From an uncultured Ectothiorhodospiraceae bacterium (lineage in GTDB: Bacteria > Pseudomonadota > Gammaproteobacteria > UBA6429 > Thiohalophilaceae), in NCBI GenBank assembly GCA_947260005.1, contig CAMYOL010000044.1, forward strand, positions 1-40,246: a stretch of DNA of 40,246 nt, in the 5' to 3' direction. A model generated the notes under the pieces. The model was not told the DNA's origin. It made no database searches and saw only the letters and a program-made list of their open reading frames with translations. A program made the position numbers and the translations under genes. Positions 25,093-34,107 of this stretch are shown here, piece by piece (position 1 is the first letter of the stretch; each line of letters opens with the position of its first letter).

Positions 25093-25333
25093 ATAATTTG
25101 TGGTCGATAATGTTGTGAAGTCGAAGTTATACTAGTGGGGAGAAATTATATTCTGAATTAGGCACAGGTTAATGTCAAATTGCACACAATTTTCTTAATA
25201 CTATTTATACAATAAAGATCTGCATATTCTTATACTAGGTTTAAATGTCCGGCTAACGCACTACGGTTGCTACGAGCTACATAAACTAAGACGTTTGTAA
25301 GATTAATTCCCATTTAAGTCTCAACAAAGTCGG

Positions 25334-25359
25334 TTTTGTTCCCAATCTGTTACCTCTAA
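25334..25359 (+). promoter_or_regulatory. Shared AATCTGTTACC element, copy A
   Basis: TTTTGTTCCCAATCTGTTAC, then CTCTAA, ending 48 bases before ATG 25403. Fifteen or more bases match copy B at 31830. A small inverted repeat (AACAAA/TTTGTT) stands just before it. Confidence 0.7.
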
Positions 25360-25402
25360 GTTGCTATTTTCTCACCATATTCGGTTAGGGAAGGTGAGAA
25401 CA

Positions 25403-26902
25403 ATGCAATACAGGGGACTCCGACACGTTTTTTATTCAAGTTTTCTATTTATCAGTGCTTGCGGTGGTGGCGGGGATGGCGACACACCAACCACCAACCC
25501 AGGTGAATTAGAATTCACGAGCAGCCGTTATCAGGAATCAGAATCCGCAGGTGGAATTTCGTTCGTCGTGACGCGAACAGGGGGGGCGGACGGATTCGTC
25601 AGCGTGGATATTATTCCTAGTAATGGAACCGCGACCGCGGTAGACGATTTTAATGACGCAACCCTGACCGTATTTTTTGACGATGGTGACAGTGCACCAA
25701 AAAATGGCATGGTTAACGTTGTAAATGATTCGGATCCAGAATCGGATGAAACGATAAATCTTACGCTAAGCAATCCAACGGGTGGTGCAACACTCGGTGC
25801 AACAAACACTTCTGTAATCACCATTCTTGATAACGATACGGCACTATTACCAGGTGAACTCCAATTCAGTGCGGCGACCTATCAAGTTGGCGAAGCAGCG
25901 GGCAATGTATCGATTACTGTTACTCGAACGAACGGAACACTAGGTGCCGTCAGTGTGGATGTTGCTACAAGTGGCAACACGGCCACGGCAGATGTGGATT
26001 ATACGACGACTTCCGCCACCGTGAATTTCGCCGATGGTGATAGCACAGCACAAACCATCAATATACCTATTACGAATGACCCGGATCCGGAGTCCAGTGA
26101 AACATTTACCGTCACACTGTCGAATGTCACTGGCGGTGCCAGCATCGGAACACAATCAACATCAATTGTGACTATATTGGATGATGATAATCCAACAGCA
26201 ACGGGCTCGGTGTTAAACGATACGGGTGTGACGACCTGTTCTGATGCAACGGCGAACGGTCTTGCTTGTAATGATGCAACAGCTGGAACCGATCAATTTC
26301 CAGGACAAGATGCCGAACACGGTCGTGATGTCATAGATAATGATGACGGTGATGGTCGTGCTGGATTTTCATTTACCAAATTAGACAGTAACGGAGTGCC
26401 GCTTGCGGATCAAACTGCTGACTACGCAACTACGCCTTGGGATTGCGTGCGCGATAATGTGACGGGTTTGATCTGGGAAGTGAAAACCAATGACGACGGT
26501 CTGCGTGATAAAGACTGGAATTACAGCTGGTATCGCTCTGGTGGCATAACAGCGTTTTCTGGGCCAGGTGCGATAAATGGTGGCACTTGTGTCGATGACA
26601 GTAATTGCGATACCGAAAAATATGTTACCGAAGTGAATGTTTCAGGTATGTGCGGTGCCAATGACTGGCGTTTACCATCACGACATGAACTGTTTTCGCT
26701 GGTAGATTTTGGTGCGACGGCCACACCACTGATTGACACACAGTTTTTTCCAAACTCAATTAGTTCTATGTACTGGACTAGTTCAGAGTCAACGGAAAGT
26801 GGTGGTTCTGCATTTATTGATTTTACAGGTAACCCGTCTGGAAGTGCCATACGCAACATCGAGATGTCGGTTCGTTTAGTGAGAGGGGGGGAATTAAGAT
26901 GA
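25403..26902 (+). CDS. Lipoprotein with two Calx-beta domains and a DUF1566 (Lcl-type) domain
   Basis: A 499-residue exported lipoprotein. ATG 25403 is chosen because AAGGTGAG precedes it; it gives a lipoprotein signal ending in FISAC followed by GGGG. Two Calx-beta repeats cover about 30-140 and 148-250, each with the DPESxET and TILDxD signatures. A DUF1566 domain follows (about 270-499): GRDVIDNDDGDGRAGFSFTK, VTGLIWEVK, CGANDWRLPSRHEL, YWTSSES and a final RLVRG. Calx-beta domains bind calcium; DUF1566 is the C-type-lectin-like fold of Legionella Lcl, a glycosaminoglycan- and collagen-binding adhesin. A role in surface adhesion is likely. The gene overlaps the next by 4 bases. Confidence 0.85.
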   Translation: MQYRGLRHVFYSSFLFISACGGGGDGDTPTTNPGELEFTSSRYQESESAGGISFVVTRTGGADGFVSVDIIPSNGTATAVDDFNDATLTVFFDDGDSAPKNGMVNVVNDSDPESDETINLTLSNPTGGATLGATNTSVITILDNDTALLPGELQFSAATYQVGEAAGNVSITVTRTNGTLGAVSVDVATSGNTATADVDYTTTSATVNFADGDSTAQTINIPITNDPDPESSETFTVTLSNVTGGASIGTQSTSIVTILDDDNPTATGSVLNDTGVTTCSDATANGLACNDATAGTDQFPGQDAEHGRDVIDNDDGDGRAGFSFTKLDSNGVPLADQTADYATTPWDCVRDNVTGLIWEVKTNDDGLRDKDWNYSWYRSGGITAFSGPGAINGGTCVDDSNCDTEKYVTEVNVSGMCGANDWRLPSRHELFSLVDFGATATPLIDTQFFPNSISSMYWTSSESTESGGSAFIDFTGNPSGSAIRNIEMSVRLVRGGELR

Positions 26903-29886
26903 GTTTAATCAATAAATTCAGTTATACCATGATAATGGTGAGCTGCCTGACTATTTCGAAATGGACAAATGCAGATGGGCAAACAAGATCGTTCTCTGCT
27001 TCTAATTTGTTTACGGGGACATTTTCACGAATAATTGGTGTTGAAGACATATTTCAGCATGAACAAAACTTAGGTGGATTTAGAGATGATTTCGGTTTTC
27101 CACCTTATCCAATCGATGTGCAATCGACAATTCCATGGGATCACCCCGGCTTCAGTATAACTACGAGAGAACAAGAACAACAAAATTCTTATGTTTATTC
27201 TGATGAAACTGGGCGAGTTCGTACGCGCGCTCGTACGGGTCTTGATCCTGAGAGTAATTCGAATGCAGCAAATCAATCACTATTTTGGAATGGGGTATTC
27301 GTTCGTGATTCATCAGATTTACCCAGCTTTATATTAAACCGAAGTTGGATTGAACTTCAGGCGACTGCTGGTGGTGAACGTCGGCAACTTAAAAAGGTAT
27401 CGAATATAGGAAATAATCTTTTAAATAATAATAATGTTGAAGCGTTTTCTCCACCTTATGCAGGTATGGAGATTACCGTGGATGTATACAAACTTAACCC
27501 TGATGGTTCTCCATACCGAAGCTTAATACATACCATTCCATATGTCTTTAAACATCGATCTGAAGTAAGTGGTATGATTGGGCACCCATTAAAATCTCAT
27601 AGATTAAAATTACCAGAAACTGAAACAGATGGGTTTGCTTCAGAACTCTTACTCTTGGATCTTTTTGGTAACGTCATGTCAACTTCCGTACATCCTGCAG
27701 TTATAGATGTTCGGCCGCAATACTTGTATACGCGAGGCACCTGTTCTCGCGCTAAAGATAGAAACTGTATAGAATGGCGCGATGGTCGTTTTTATGGCCT
27801 TCGTTATGAGATCCCTTCGTATACTGAAAAATTACCGCTCAATTTCTTAGGAATAAGACAAGGAAATATCTATTCGGTATGGTATGACCTCATGTCGACT
27901 GTAGGTGAGGATTCGGCTGAGCAATTTGCCGAATCCGTACTTGGTGATCCATTGGATAACTCCATAGGTGGTTTTGAGCTGGCAACGCTTGACACACCTG
28001 CTGATAGCACAACACAGGTTTGTAACAAGTTACCCGATGTTTCTCGATTTGTGGTGAATTCGGATGGGACGGCAACAGACATGCATACCGGTTTAATGTG
28101 GCAACGTTGTCCGGTTGGGTTTCTATTAGATGAGAATGGGACGCCATCAACATTAGAGGATGATAGATGTAATCCTGACTCAACAACGGATTATATTTGG
28201 CAAACATCGCTGCAAACGGCAAATACGGATTCTTTTGCCGGGTTTAACGACTGGTATTTGCCAAACATTAAAGAATTGGAATCCATATCACTGGTTTCTT
28301 GTCAAACACCATCGATTAACCGTTATGCATTTCCTGATACCGGTTTTGTCCCTTATTGGTCTTCTACATCAGTTTTAAATGGTCAAGATGCATGGCAAGT
28401 TAATTTTACAAATGGCGTAGTATTCAACTCAGACAAGTCAAGTCAGGCTAAAGTAAGATTAGCACGGCAAAGTGGGATTTCTCCCGTTCGACCTACACCA
28501 GGATTGATTGTACAGGCGGCACAAATTACAGAGCCAGAGAGTGGTACAGAGGATATGAAGTTTGTGCTTACAATAAGCCGACCTGCATTAACTGATGTCG
28601 TCGTTAATTATGATGTTCGAGGTTTAACTGGGACAGAAAATATTGACTTCACTCCTGACTCGAGCTCGATCACCATACCTTCTGGTCAAGTTACGGGTGT
28701 AATTAATGTCCCGGTCAATGCCGACAACGATGTTGAACCAGCAGAGAGTATTGAGCTAGAAATAAGCAATCTATCCGGTGATGCGTATCTTGCCATGCCT
28801 TCTGTGTTAGGTGTGATATTGGATAATGAACCACATGTTTACTTCAGACAGTATCGGGAAGAAGTACAGGAGCGACTAAGTGGTTCGCAATTAACAAATA
28901 TCCTGGTGCAGCTGGATAGACCTGCTACTAATACTGTAACTGTGGACTATAGTACGGCGAACGGTAGTGCCAATAGCGGTTCGGATTACTCAGCCAGCAC
29001 AGGTACGGTTACCTTTAATACCGGGCAACAAGAGGCAGTGATTTCGATTCCGATTAACGGCGATATTGATCCTGAGAATGATGAAACCTTTACCGTCACG
29101 CTTTCAAATCCGGTCGGGGTGCATTTACTTGATTCACTAACGACAGCAACAGTTACGATCATGGATGACGATAGTCCATTTACCTTGTTTGCATTGAATG
29201 ATACCGGTGCGACACGTTGTGCAGATTCTGTTACGGCAGGGTTAACTTGCCCACAAACTGATCACCCAGGTCAAGATGCTGAGTTTGGTCGTGATGTCAC
29301 TGACAATGATCCCAATGATGGTGAGGTAGGCTTTGTCTTTACCAAACTGGATAATTCAGGTAACCCGTTACCACGCAGTGCCAACAGTTGGGATTGTGTG
29401 CGTGATGAAGTCACGGGTCTAATCTGGGAAACCAAGAAACGTGATGTGAATGATTTGCGTCATTATCTCTGGACATACTCCTGGTATAACAGTACAGGTA
29501 TCAATGATGGTGGAGCAGTTGGTACAGAAAATGGTGGTACCTGTCTCGATACCGCTAATTGCGATACTGAAAAATATGTTGCCGCAATTAATACCATGAA
29601 CCTTTGCGGTTTCAATGATTGGCGCCTACCAACGGTGGATGAAGCTTTATCGCTTGGTTACATTGATTGGACATCAAATATAAATCTGCATGGGATTGAT
29701 GCAATTTACTTTCCTAACGTTACCTCTGATCCAGATGGACCACGTACGTGGACGAATACTCCTGATGCGTCAGATACCACCCGTGCCTGGAATGTGGAAC
29801 TGGCATTACCTAATCCAAGTACGGTGCTTGGCGATAAAGCGGCTGATATGACTGTCCGACTTGTACGCGGTGTGCCTGCTCCATAG
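26899..29886 (+). CDS. Large secreted protein with DUF1566 and Calx-beta domains
   Basis: A 995-residue protein, translationally coupled to the preceding lipoprotein (ATGA overlap). A short signal peptide (about 1-26) is followed by a unique region of about 350 residues. A first DUF1566 domain comes next (about 380-530, MHTGLMWQRCPVG, WYLPNIKELESI, YWSSTS), then two Calx-beta domains (about 545-650 and 655-755), and a second DUF1566 domain at the C-terminus (GRDVTDNDPNDG, VTGLIWETKKRD, CGFNDWRLPTVDE). The last domain is closely related to the C-terminal domain of the upstream gene, and the first resembles the protein at 29908, so domains have been duplicated and shuffled inside this operon. 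Probably an extracellular or outer-membrane-associated adhesin. Confidence 0.85.
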   Translation: MSLINKFSYTMIMVSCLTISKWTNADGQTRSFSASNLFTGTFSRIIGVEDIFQHEQNLGGFRDDFGFPPYPIDVQSTIPWDHPGFSITTREQEQQNSYVYSDETGRVRTRARTGLDPESNSNAANQSLFWNGVFVRDSSDLPSFILNRSWIELQATAGGERRQLKKVSNIGNNLLNNNNVEAFSPPYAGMEITVDVYKLNPDGSPYRSLIHTIPYVFKHRSEVSGMIGHPLKSHRLKLPETETDGFASELLLLDLFGNVMSTSVHPAVIDVRPQYLYTRGTCSRAKDRNCIEWRDGRFYGLRYEIPSYTEKLPLNFLGIRQGNIYSVWYDLMSTVGEDSAEQFAESVLGDPLDNSIGGFELATLDTPADSTTQVCNKLPDVSRFVVNSDGTATDMHTGLMWQRCPVGFLLDENGTPSTLEDDRCNPDSTTDYIWQTSLQTANTDSFAGFNDWYLPNIKELESISLVSCQTPSINRYAFPDTGFVPYWSSTSVLNGQDAWQVNFTNGVVFNSDKSSQAKVRLARQSGISPVRPTPGLIVQAAQITEPESGTEDMKFVLTISRPALTDVVVNYDVRGLTGTENIDFTPDSSSITIPSGQVTGVINVPVNADNDVEPAESIELEISNLSGDAYLAMPSVLGVILDNEPHVYFRQYREEVQERLSGSQLTNILVQLDRPATNTVTVDYSTANGSANSGSDYSASTGTVTFNTGQQEAVISIPINGDIDPENDETFTVTLSNPVGVHLLDSLTTATVTIMDDDSPFTLFALNDTGATRCADSVTAGLTCPQTDHPGQDAEFGRDVTDNDPNDGEVGFVFTKLDNSGNPLPRSANSWDCVRDEVTGLIWETKKRDVNDLRHYLWTYSWYNSTGINDGGAVGTENGGTCLDTANCDTEKYVAAINTMNLCGFNDWRLPTVDEALSLGYIDWTSNINLHGIDAIYFPNVTSDPDGPRTWTNTPDASDTTRAWNVELALPNPSTVLGDKAADMTVRLVRGVPAP

Positions 29887-29907
29887 AGAATTCATGAGGA
29901 TAAAACA

Positions 29908-30459
29908 ATGATGAAACGAGTAATAACTTATTTGGTTTTTATGTTGGCCGTAGGTGTTTGTCAGGCGGAACAAGTTTGTAATACACAAATTATTGCAACA
30001 AACCCTACCTATCAATATACCGCATCAGCAGACGGAACGGTGTTTGATAGCCGAACGGGATTAACATGGCAGCGTTGTCCTTTAGGTTATGTGATAAACG
30101 ACAGCGGTACAGCAGATATTTTTGACGATGACGTCTGCATTGAGATCGGAGTAGTTAAATTCGAATGGCAGGGAGCATTGCAGGCTGCTGAGTCTCAGAA
30201 TAATGCCGGCGGTTTTGCAGGGTTTACAGATTGGCGTATTCCTAATATTAAAGAACTAGCTTCGACTATTGAACATAAGTGCTTTTCGCCGGCGATCAAC
30301 CTAAAGGCCTTTCCTTTTGTTGATGGTGACAAGTTTTGGTCCTCGACGATTTATGCGATTACTGATGTTGCAGGAATAGTTAACTTTCGGTTTGGTCGCA
30401 TCGACCTGAGTAGGAAGGTTACCACCATACCAGAGCAATTAGTGAGATTGGTGAGATAA
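29908..30459 (+). CDS. Secreted single-domain DUF1566 protein
   Basis: A 183-residue exported protein. The signal peptide is residues 1-20 (MMKRVITYLVFMLAVGVCQA). The rest is one DUF1566 domain: SRTGLTWQRCPLGY, WRIPNIKELAST, FWSSTIYAI, and a closing LVRLVR. It resembles the first DUF1566 domain of the 995-residue protein. GAGGAT precedes ATG 29908 by eight bases, and the gene follows the large secreted protein after 21 bases, so it is the third gene of the same operon. Confidence 0.85.
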   Translation: MMKRVITYLVFMLAVGVCQAEQVCNTQIIATNPTYQYTASADGTVFDSRTGLTWQRCPLGYVINDSGTADIFDDDVCIEIGVVKFEWQGALQAAESQNNAGGFAGFTDWRIPNIKELASTIEHKCFSPAINLKAFPFVDGDKFWSSTIYAITDVAGIVNFRFGRIDLSRKVTTIPEQLVRLVR

Positions 30460-30515
30460 AATTAGCAATAACTTAAAGTCGTTTCCTTACTGTTATTTTA
30501 GTAAATATATAATGA

Positions 30516-30902
30516 CTTTCAGTTAGTTTAGGTACATTAGGCCCGGTACAAGAAATCACGACTGGTGCTTCGCATACATGTGCATTATTAAGTAATGGCA
30601 CTGTTAAGTGTTGGGGTAATAATCTTACAGGACAGCTTGGGTTAGGTGATATAAATGATCGAGGAGATGAGCCAGGTGAGATGGGTTTCTTTTTACCTGC
30701 TGTTGACTTAGGAACAAGAAGGACAGCCTTGTCGATAAGTGCGGGTTTTAATCATACTTGTGCGTTGCTGGATGACGGAGCTGTGAAATGCTGGGGACAT
30801 AATTCTTCAGGTCAATTTGGCCAGGAGCATACGCTTACTGTCGGTAACAATGTTATTCAAATGGGTGATGCATTACCGGTTATAGATCTTGGTAGTCCAT
30901 AG
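30516..30902 (+). pseudogene. RCC1-repeat protein remnant
   Basis: An open frame of 128 codons after a TGA at 30513-30515. It encodes two RCC1-type propeller repeats: ITTGASHTCALLSNGTVKCW with GNNLTGQLGLGD, and ISAGFNHTCALLDDGAVKCW with GHNSSGQFG. It ends at a normal TAG. There is no start codon or signal peptide before the first repeat; the first ATG (30681) lies in the middle. A full RCC1 propeller has seven repeats, so this is the C-terminal scrap of a larger secreted protein. Confidence 0.7.
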
Positions 30903-31035
30903 AGGTTGCTTGCAGGTTTTCTCCGTAGTTTAAACTTGTAGCATATGTCTTGAGTAAAACTTTACTCCAGGCAATCTAAAGTAAATTACGCATTGTAAAT
31001 AAATAGAAGATTATAGAGTTAAGTAGGTAGAGATT

Positions 31036-31194
31036 ATGAATGTCACTAAAATTTTATCGATTCTAAGTTTGTTAATATTAGTAACTGCCTGTGGTGGCGG
31101 AGGCGGTGGTGGTGACACACCGGCCGTGACTTTGGATTCAATTAGTATATCTCCTGCAACACCGGTTACTGAAGAAGGCACTAGTCAGCCTTAG
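31036..31194 (+). pseudogene. Truncated lipoprotein (N-terminal scrap)
   Basis: Fifty-two codons from ATG 31036: a perfect lipoprotein signal (SLLILVTAC then a glycine run) followed by LDSISISPATPVTEEGTSQ, the usual opening of a bacterial Ig-like (BIG2) domain, and then TAG. The rest of the protein is missing. Proteins of this kind often continue into Ig and RCC1 repeats, so it could be the displaced head of the RCC1 remnant next door. It may still be translated and lipidated. Confidence 0.6.
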
Positions 31195-31260
31195 AGATGA
31201 GGTTTAGGTGTTTAAGCTTACAGACGTTCTCCGTACATACTCGTCACTCGTCTGTTTTTT

Positions 31261-31295
31261 AGCAGGAGATAGCTGTCTATCTCCTGCTAATTTTT
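31261..31295 (+). terminator. Strong rho-independent terminator
   Basis: AGCAGGAGATAG, 4-base loop, CTATCTCCTGCT, then AATTTTT. It ends only 14 bases before the GNAT start codon, so it may act as an attenuator for that gene as well as end the preceding transcript. Confidence 0.9.
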
Positions 31296-31309
31296 AAAGG
31301 AAAATAACA

Positions 31310-31768
31310 ATGGGTGACTTACGTTTAAGAATGACTTCGATTGAGGATCTTAGGCAGACTCTGGATCTTATTGAGATGTTTCATCAGGAAGAAGACCTTA
31401 CGTATGTAGAAGAGACGACCCGGATAGGAGTATGCGCCTTATTAGGTACCAGTTCCTTTGGACGTATCTGGTTGGTTACGCTTGATAATAAAACAATTGG
31501 CTATGTCGCTATCTGTTTTAGTTATTCAATCGAGTATATCGGGCGGGACGCGATTCTAGGCGAGTTTTATATTCAGCCGGAGTATCGGGGTAATGGGATT
31601 GGTTTAAAGATATTATCTATCGTTAAAGCAGAGTTGGAAATCCTGGGGTTTAAAGCATTGCATGCTGAAGTTAACAAATTTAATGATTCAGCTCGTTCAG
31701 TTTATGAGTTATCAGGTTTTAACCTGCGAGAACATTACCATCATATGTCTGCTCAGTTGGGAAAATAA
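31310..31768 (+). CDS. GNAT-family N-acetyltransferase
   Basis: A 152-residue single-domain acetyltransferase. The acetyl-CoA pyrophosphate-binding motif is EFYIQPEYRGNGIGLKIL (about 83-100, with RGNGIG), and a C-terminal VNKFNDSARSVYELSGF segment is typical for the family. It transfers acetyl from acetyl-CoA to an amine; the substrate cannot be told. AAAGGA precedes ATG 31310. It is monocistronic between a strong terminator and the next promoter and seems unrelated in function to the lipoproteins around it. Confidence 0.85.
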   Translation: MGDLRLRMTSIEDLRQTLDLIEMFHQEEDLTYVEETTRIGVCALLGTSSFGRIWLVTLDNKTIGYVAICFSYSIEYIGRDAILGEFYIQPEYRGNGIGLKILSIVKAELEILGFKALHAEVNKFNDSARSVYELSGFNLREHYHHMSAQLGK

Positions 31769-31829
31769 TGATGTAATAATAGTTATGTGTCAAAAGTAAG
31801 AGGGTAATATTTCTTAAGTCAAAATATTA

Positions 31830-31855
31830 TTTTGTTCCCAATCTGTTACCGCTAA
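31830..31855 (+). promoter_or_regulatory. Shared AATCTGTTACC element, copy B
   Basis: TTTTGTTCCCAATCTGTTAC, then CGCTAA, ending 46 bases before ATG 31897. Nearly the same as copy A; preceded by a small inverted repeat (CAAAAT/ATTTTG). Confidence 0.7.
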
Positions 31856-31896
31856 TAGCATAAAGTACAAGAAACTTGTCAATGTAGGTAGTGAGT

Positions 31897-34014
31897 ATGA
31901 AAAATTGGGGCTTTTTTATTACATATAGTATTGCTTTTGTGCTGACTGCATGCGGAGGAGGTGGCGGTACAGGAAATACTCCAGGGACTAGCTGTACAAC
32001 TCCTTCCCAAGAGATGTGGATAACTAATGATGAAGTGCAAGCCATGGTTGTGTCGGAGGATGGCTGCACGGTTTATCTTGGTGGTGGTTTCACTCAAATA
32101 GGTCCACGTACAGGATTTGGCGTACCCATCAATTCATCAACCGGAGATCTGGAGCCAAACTATCCAATAATCAATGGTGAAGTACGAACCGTACTATCCG
32201 ATGGAAACGATGGTTGGTATGTCGGCGGTGACTTCACTAAGGTAGGTCAGCTATCCCGAAACAACCTTGTGCATCTATTTTCGGACGGCAGTGTTGACAC
32301 AAATTTTGTATTCGACGTGGATAATGCCGTTAATACCATGGCACTCTCTGGAAATATACTATACATAGGCGGTGCATTTAGAAATATAGATAGTAATGAA
32401 CAAAATCACATAGCGGCTATCGATCTAAATACCGACTCATTGACAGGATGGAATCCTGGTGCTAATTCAACCGTTAGTACGATTCAAGTTGGCGTGTCGA
32501 CGGTTTATGTTGGTGGTAGTTTTACCAACATTGGTGAACAGAATCGTAATTATATTGCTGAGTTAGATATATCCACCGGGTTAGCGACCAGTTGGGATCC
32601 AAGTGCAAGTCGATCAGTTAAAACTTTAGCCCTGGATGGTTTAATTATTTTTGCCGGAGGAGGGTTTGCAAACATTGGTGGACAAACACGCAGATTTCTT
32701 GCTGCACTGGATGTGAACACGGGGTTGGCAACTTCTTGGGATCCTAATCCAAACTCAACAATAAATAAACTTATTGTGGCAGGTACAAGTTTATATATTG
32801 GTGGTGATTTTAGACTGATTGGTGGTCAAGGACGAAATTATATTGCAGAGGTAGATACTACAACAGGTGGGTTAACTTCTTGGGATCCTTCGGCAGATAA
32901 TTCTGTTACTGAACTGTCTGGTGATAATAACTTAATCTATGCAGGTGGACGTTTTAATGTAATTGGTGTTGAAGATCGTAATCACCTTGCGGCTATTGAT
33001 AGAGTAACTGGGTTGGTTTCTGACTGGAACCCGAATCCTAATAATAGAGTTTTTGCTCTTGCAGTTTCAAATTCCACCGTTTTCGCAGGGGGGCGGTTTT
33101 CTTCGATAGATGGTGTTTCTCGTAATTATCTTGCTGCCGTTGATATCACTACAGGCCAGCCGACGACATGGAATCCAAATGCGAATGACTGGGTGTATTC
33201 AATCGTTATCGATGGTCAATCAATTTATGTGGCCGGTGATTTTACACAGGTAAATAGTGTTGATCGTAACTATATTGCTGCAGTCGATAGTGTAGATGGA
33301 CAAATTACATCTTGGGATCCAAATGCAAATAACACCGTTAATGTGTTGGCTAAGTCAGATTCAAATATCTATGCGGGTGGTTTTTTTACTTCGATTGGAA
33401 GCGATACTCGTAATCGACTGGCTGCACTCGACAAGACAACAGCTATAGCTACAGCCTGGGACCCAAATGCAAATGGGCTTGTTAATTCATTGTTTGTAAC
33501 AGACGTCAGTGTATATACCGTTGGTAATTTTACCAATATAGGTGGAATGGATCGCAACTATATCGCTGAAATTGATCGTGTGACGGGCATAGCAACAACT
33601 TGGGATCCAAGTGCCGACTCCATGATTAGTGATATCGATGTTTTAGAATCAACCATTTATGTGGGTGGTTTGTTTACCACTATTGGTGGTTTAAATCGAA
33701 GTTTTATAGCTGAGCTGGATAGGGCAACCGGTATTGCCACGGCATGGGATCCTTCTGTCGATGATGGCGTTTTCGTACTTAAAGTGACCGATAGTGTTGT
33801 TTATGCGGGTGGCGACTTTCAGAACATTGGAGCAGAGAGCAGGAGCTATCTTGCTGCTATTGATAGAACAACTGGTTTAGCCACGGCATGGAATCCAAAT
33901 CCAAATAACACGATTGAAACGCTGGTTACTTTTGATGGAAATATATTATTCGGAGGAGACTTCACAACTGTAAATGATGAAGTCCGAGAGGGGTATGCGG
34001 TTATTTCGGAATAA
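31897..34014 (+). CDS. Lipoprotein beta-propeller with about twelve DUF5122-like repeats
   Basis: A 705-residue lipoprotein. ATG 31897 is chosen over GTG 31891 because AGG lies eight bases before it; it gives the signal MKNWGFFITY ... FVLTAC followed by glycines. The rest is about twelve repeats of 48 residues with the pattern YVGGxFTxIGGxxRNYIA-xLDxxTGxATxWDPxAN, as in DUF5122-type propeller proteins. The repeats are strongly alike, a sign of recent internal duplication. No catalytic site is seen. It is likely a surface-exposed binding protein. The shared element at 31830-31855 stands before it. Confidence 0.8.
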   Translation: MKNWGFFITYSIAFVLTACGGGGGTGNTPGTSCTTPSQEMWITNDEVQAMVVSEDGCTVYLGGGFTQIGPRTGFGVPINSSTGDLEPNYPIINGEVRTVLSDGNDGWYVGGDFTKVGQLSRNNLVHLFSDGSVDTNFVFDVDNAVNTMALSGNILYIGGAFRNIDSNEQNHIAAIDLNTDSLTGWNPGANSTVSTIQVGVSTVYVGGSFTNIGEQNRNYIAELDISTGLATSWDPSASRSVKTLALDGLIIFAGGGFANIGGQTRRFLAALDVNTGLATSWDPNPNSTINKLIVAGTSLYIGGDFRLIGGQGRNYIAEVDTTTGGLTSWDPSADNSVTELSGDNNLIYAGGRFNVIGVEDRNHLAAIDRVTGLVSDWNPNPNNRVFALAVSNSTVFAGGRFSSIDGVSRNYLAAVDITTGQPTTWNPNANDWVYSIVIDGQSIYVAGDFTQVNSVDRNYIAAVDSVDGQITSWDPNANNTVNVLAKSDSNIYAGGFFTSIGSDTRNRLAALDKTTAIATAWDPNANGLVNSLFVTDVSVYTVGNFTNIGGMDRNYIAEIDRVTGIATTWDPSADSMISDIDVLESTIYVGGLFTTIGGLNRSFIAELDRATGIATAWDPSVDDGVFVLKVTDSVVYAGGDFQNIGAESRSYLAAIDRTTGLATAWNPNPNNTIETLVTFDGNILFGGDFTTVNDEVREGYAVISE

Positions 34015-34030
34015 ACGTAAATTATTGCTA

Positions 34031-34066
34031 AACATCGTGTCGATGTTTTTAATCTGTTACCAGTAG
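34031..34066 (+). promoter_or_regulatory. Terminator-like hairpin and shared AATCTGTTACC element, copy C
   Basis: AACATCG TGT CGATGTT then TTT (34031-34050), a small terminator for the preceding gene, runs directly into AATCTGTTACC (34051-34061). The element ends 46 bases before ATG 34108, the same spacing as in copies A and B. Confidence 0.6.
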
Positions 34067-34107
34067 ATATATATGATTAATAAAAATTGTTAGGGTAGGT
34101 GTTTATT

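Noticed and set aside
31840-31853. Copy B of the regulatory element as another tRNA-Glu scrap
   Set aside because: Ten bases (CTGTTACCGC) match the reverse complement of the tRNA-Glu variable region, but the match ends there and copies A and C do not extend it.
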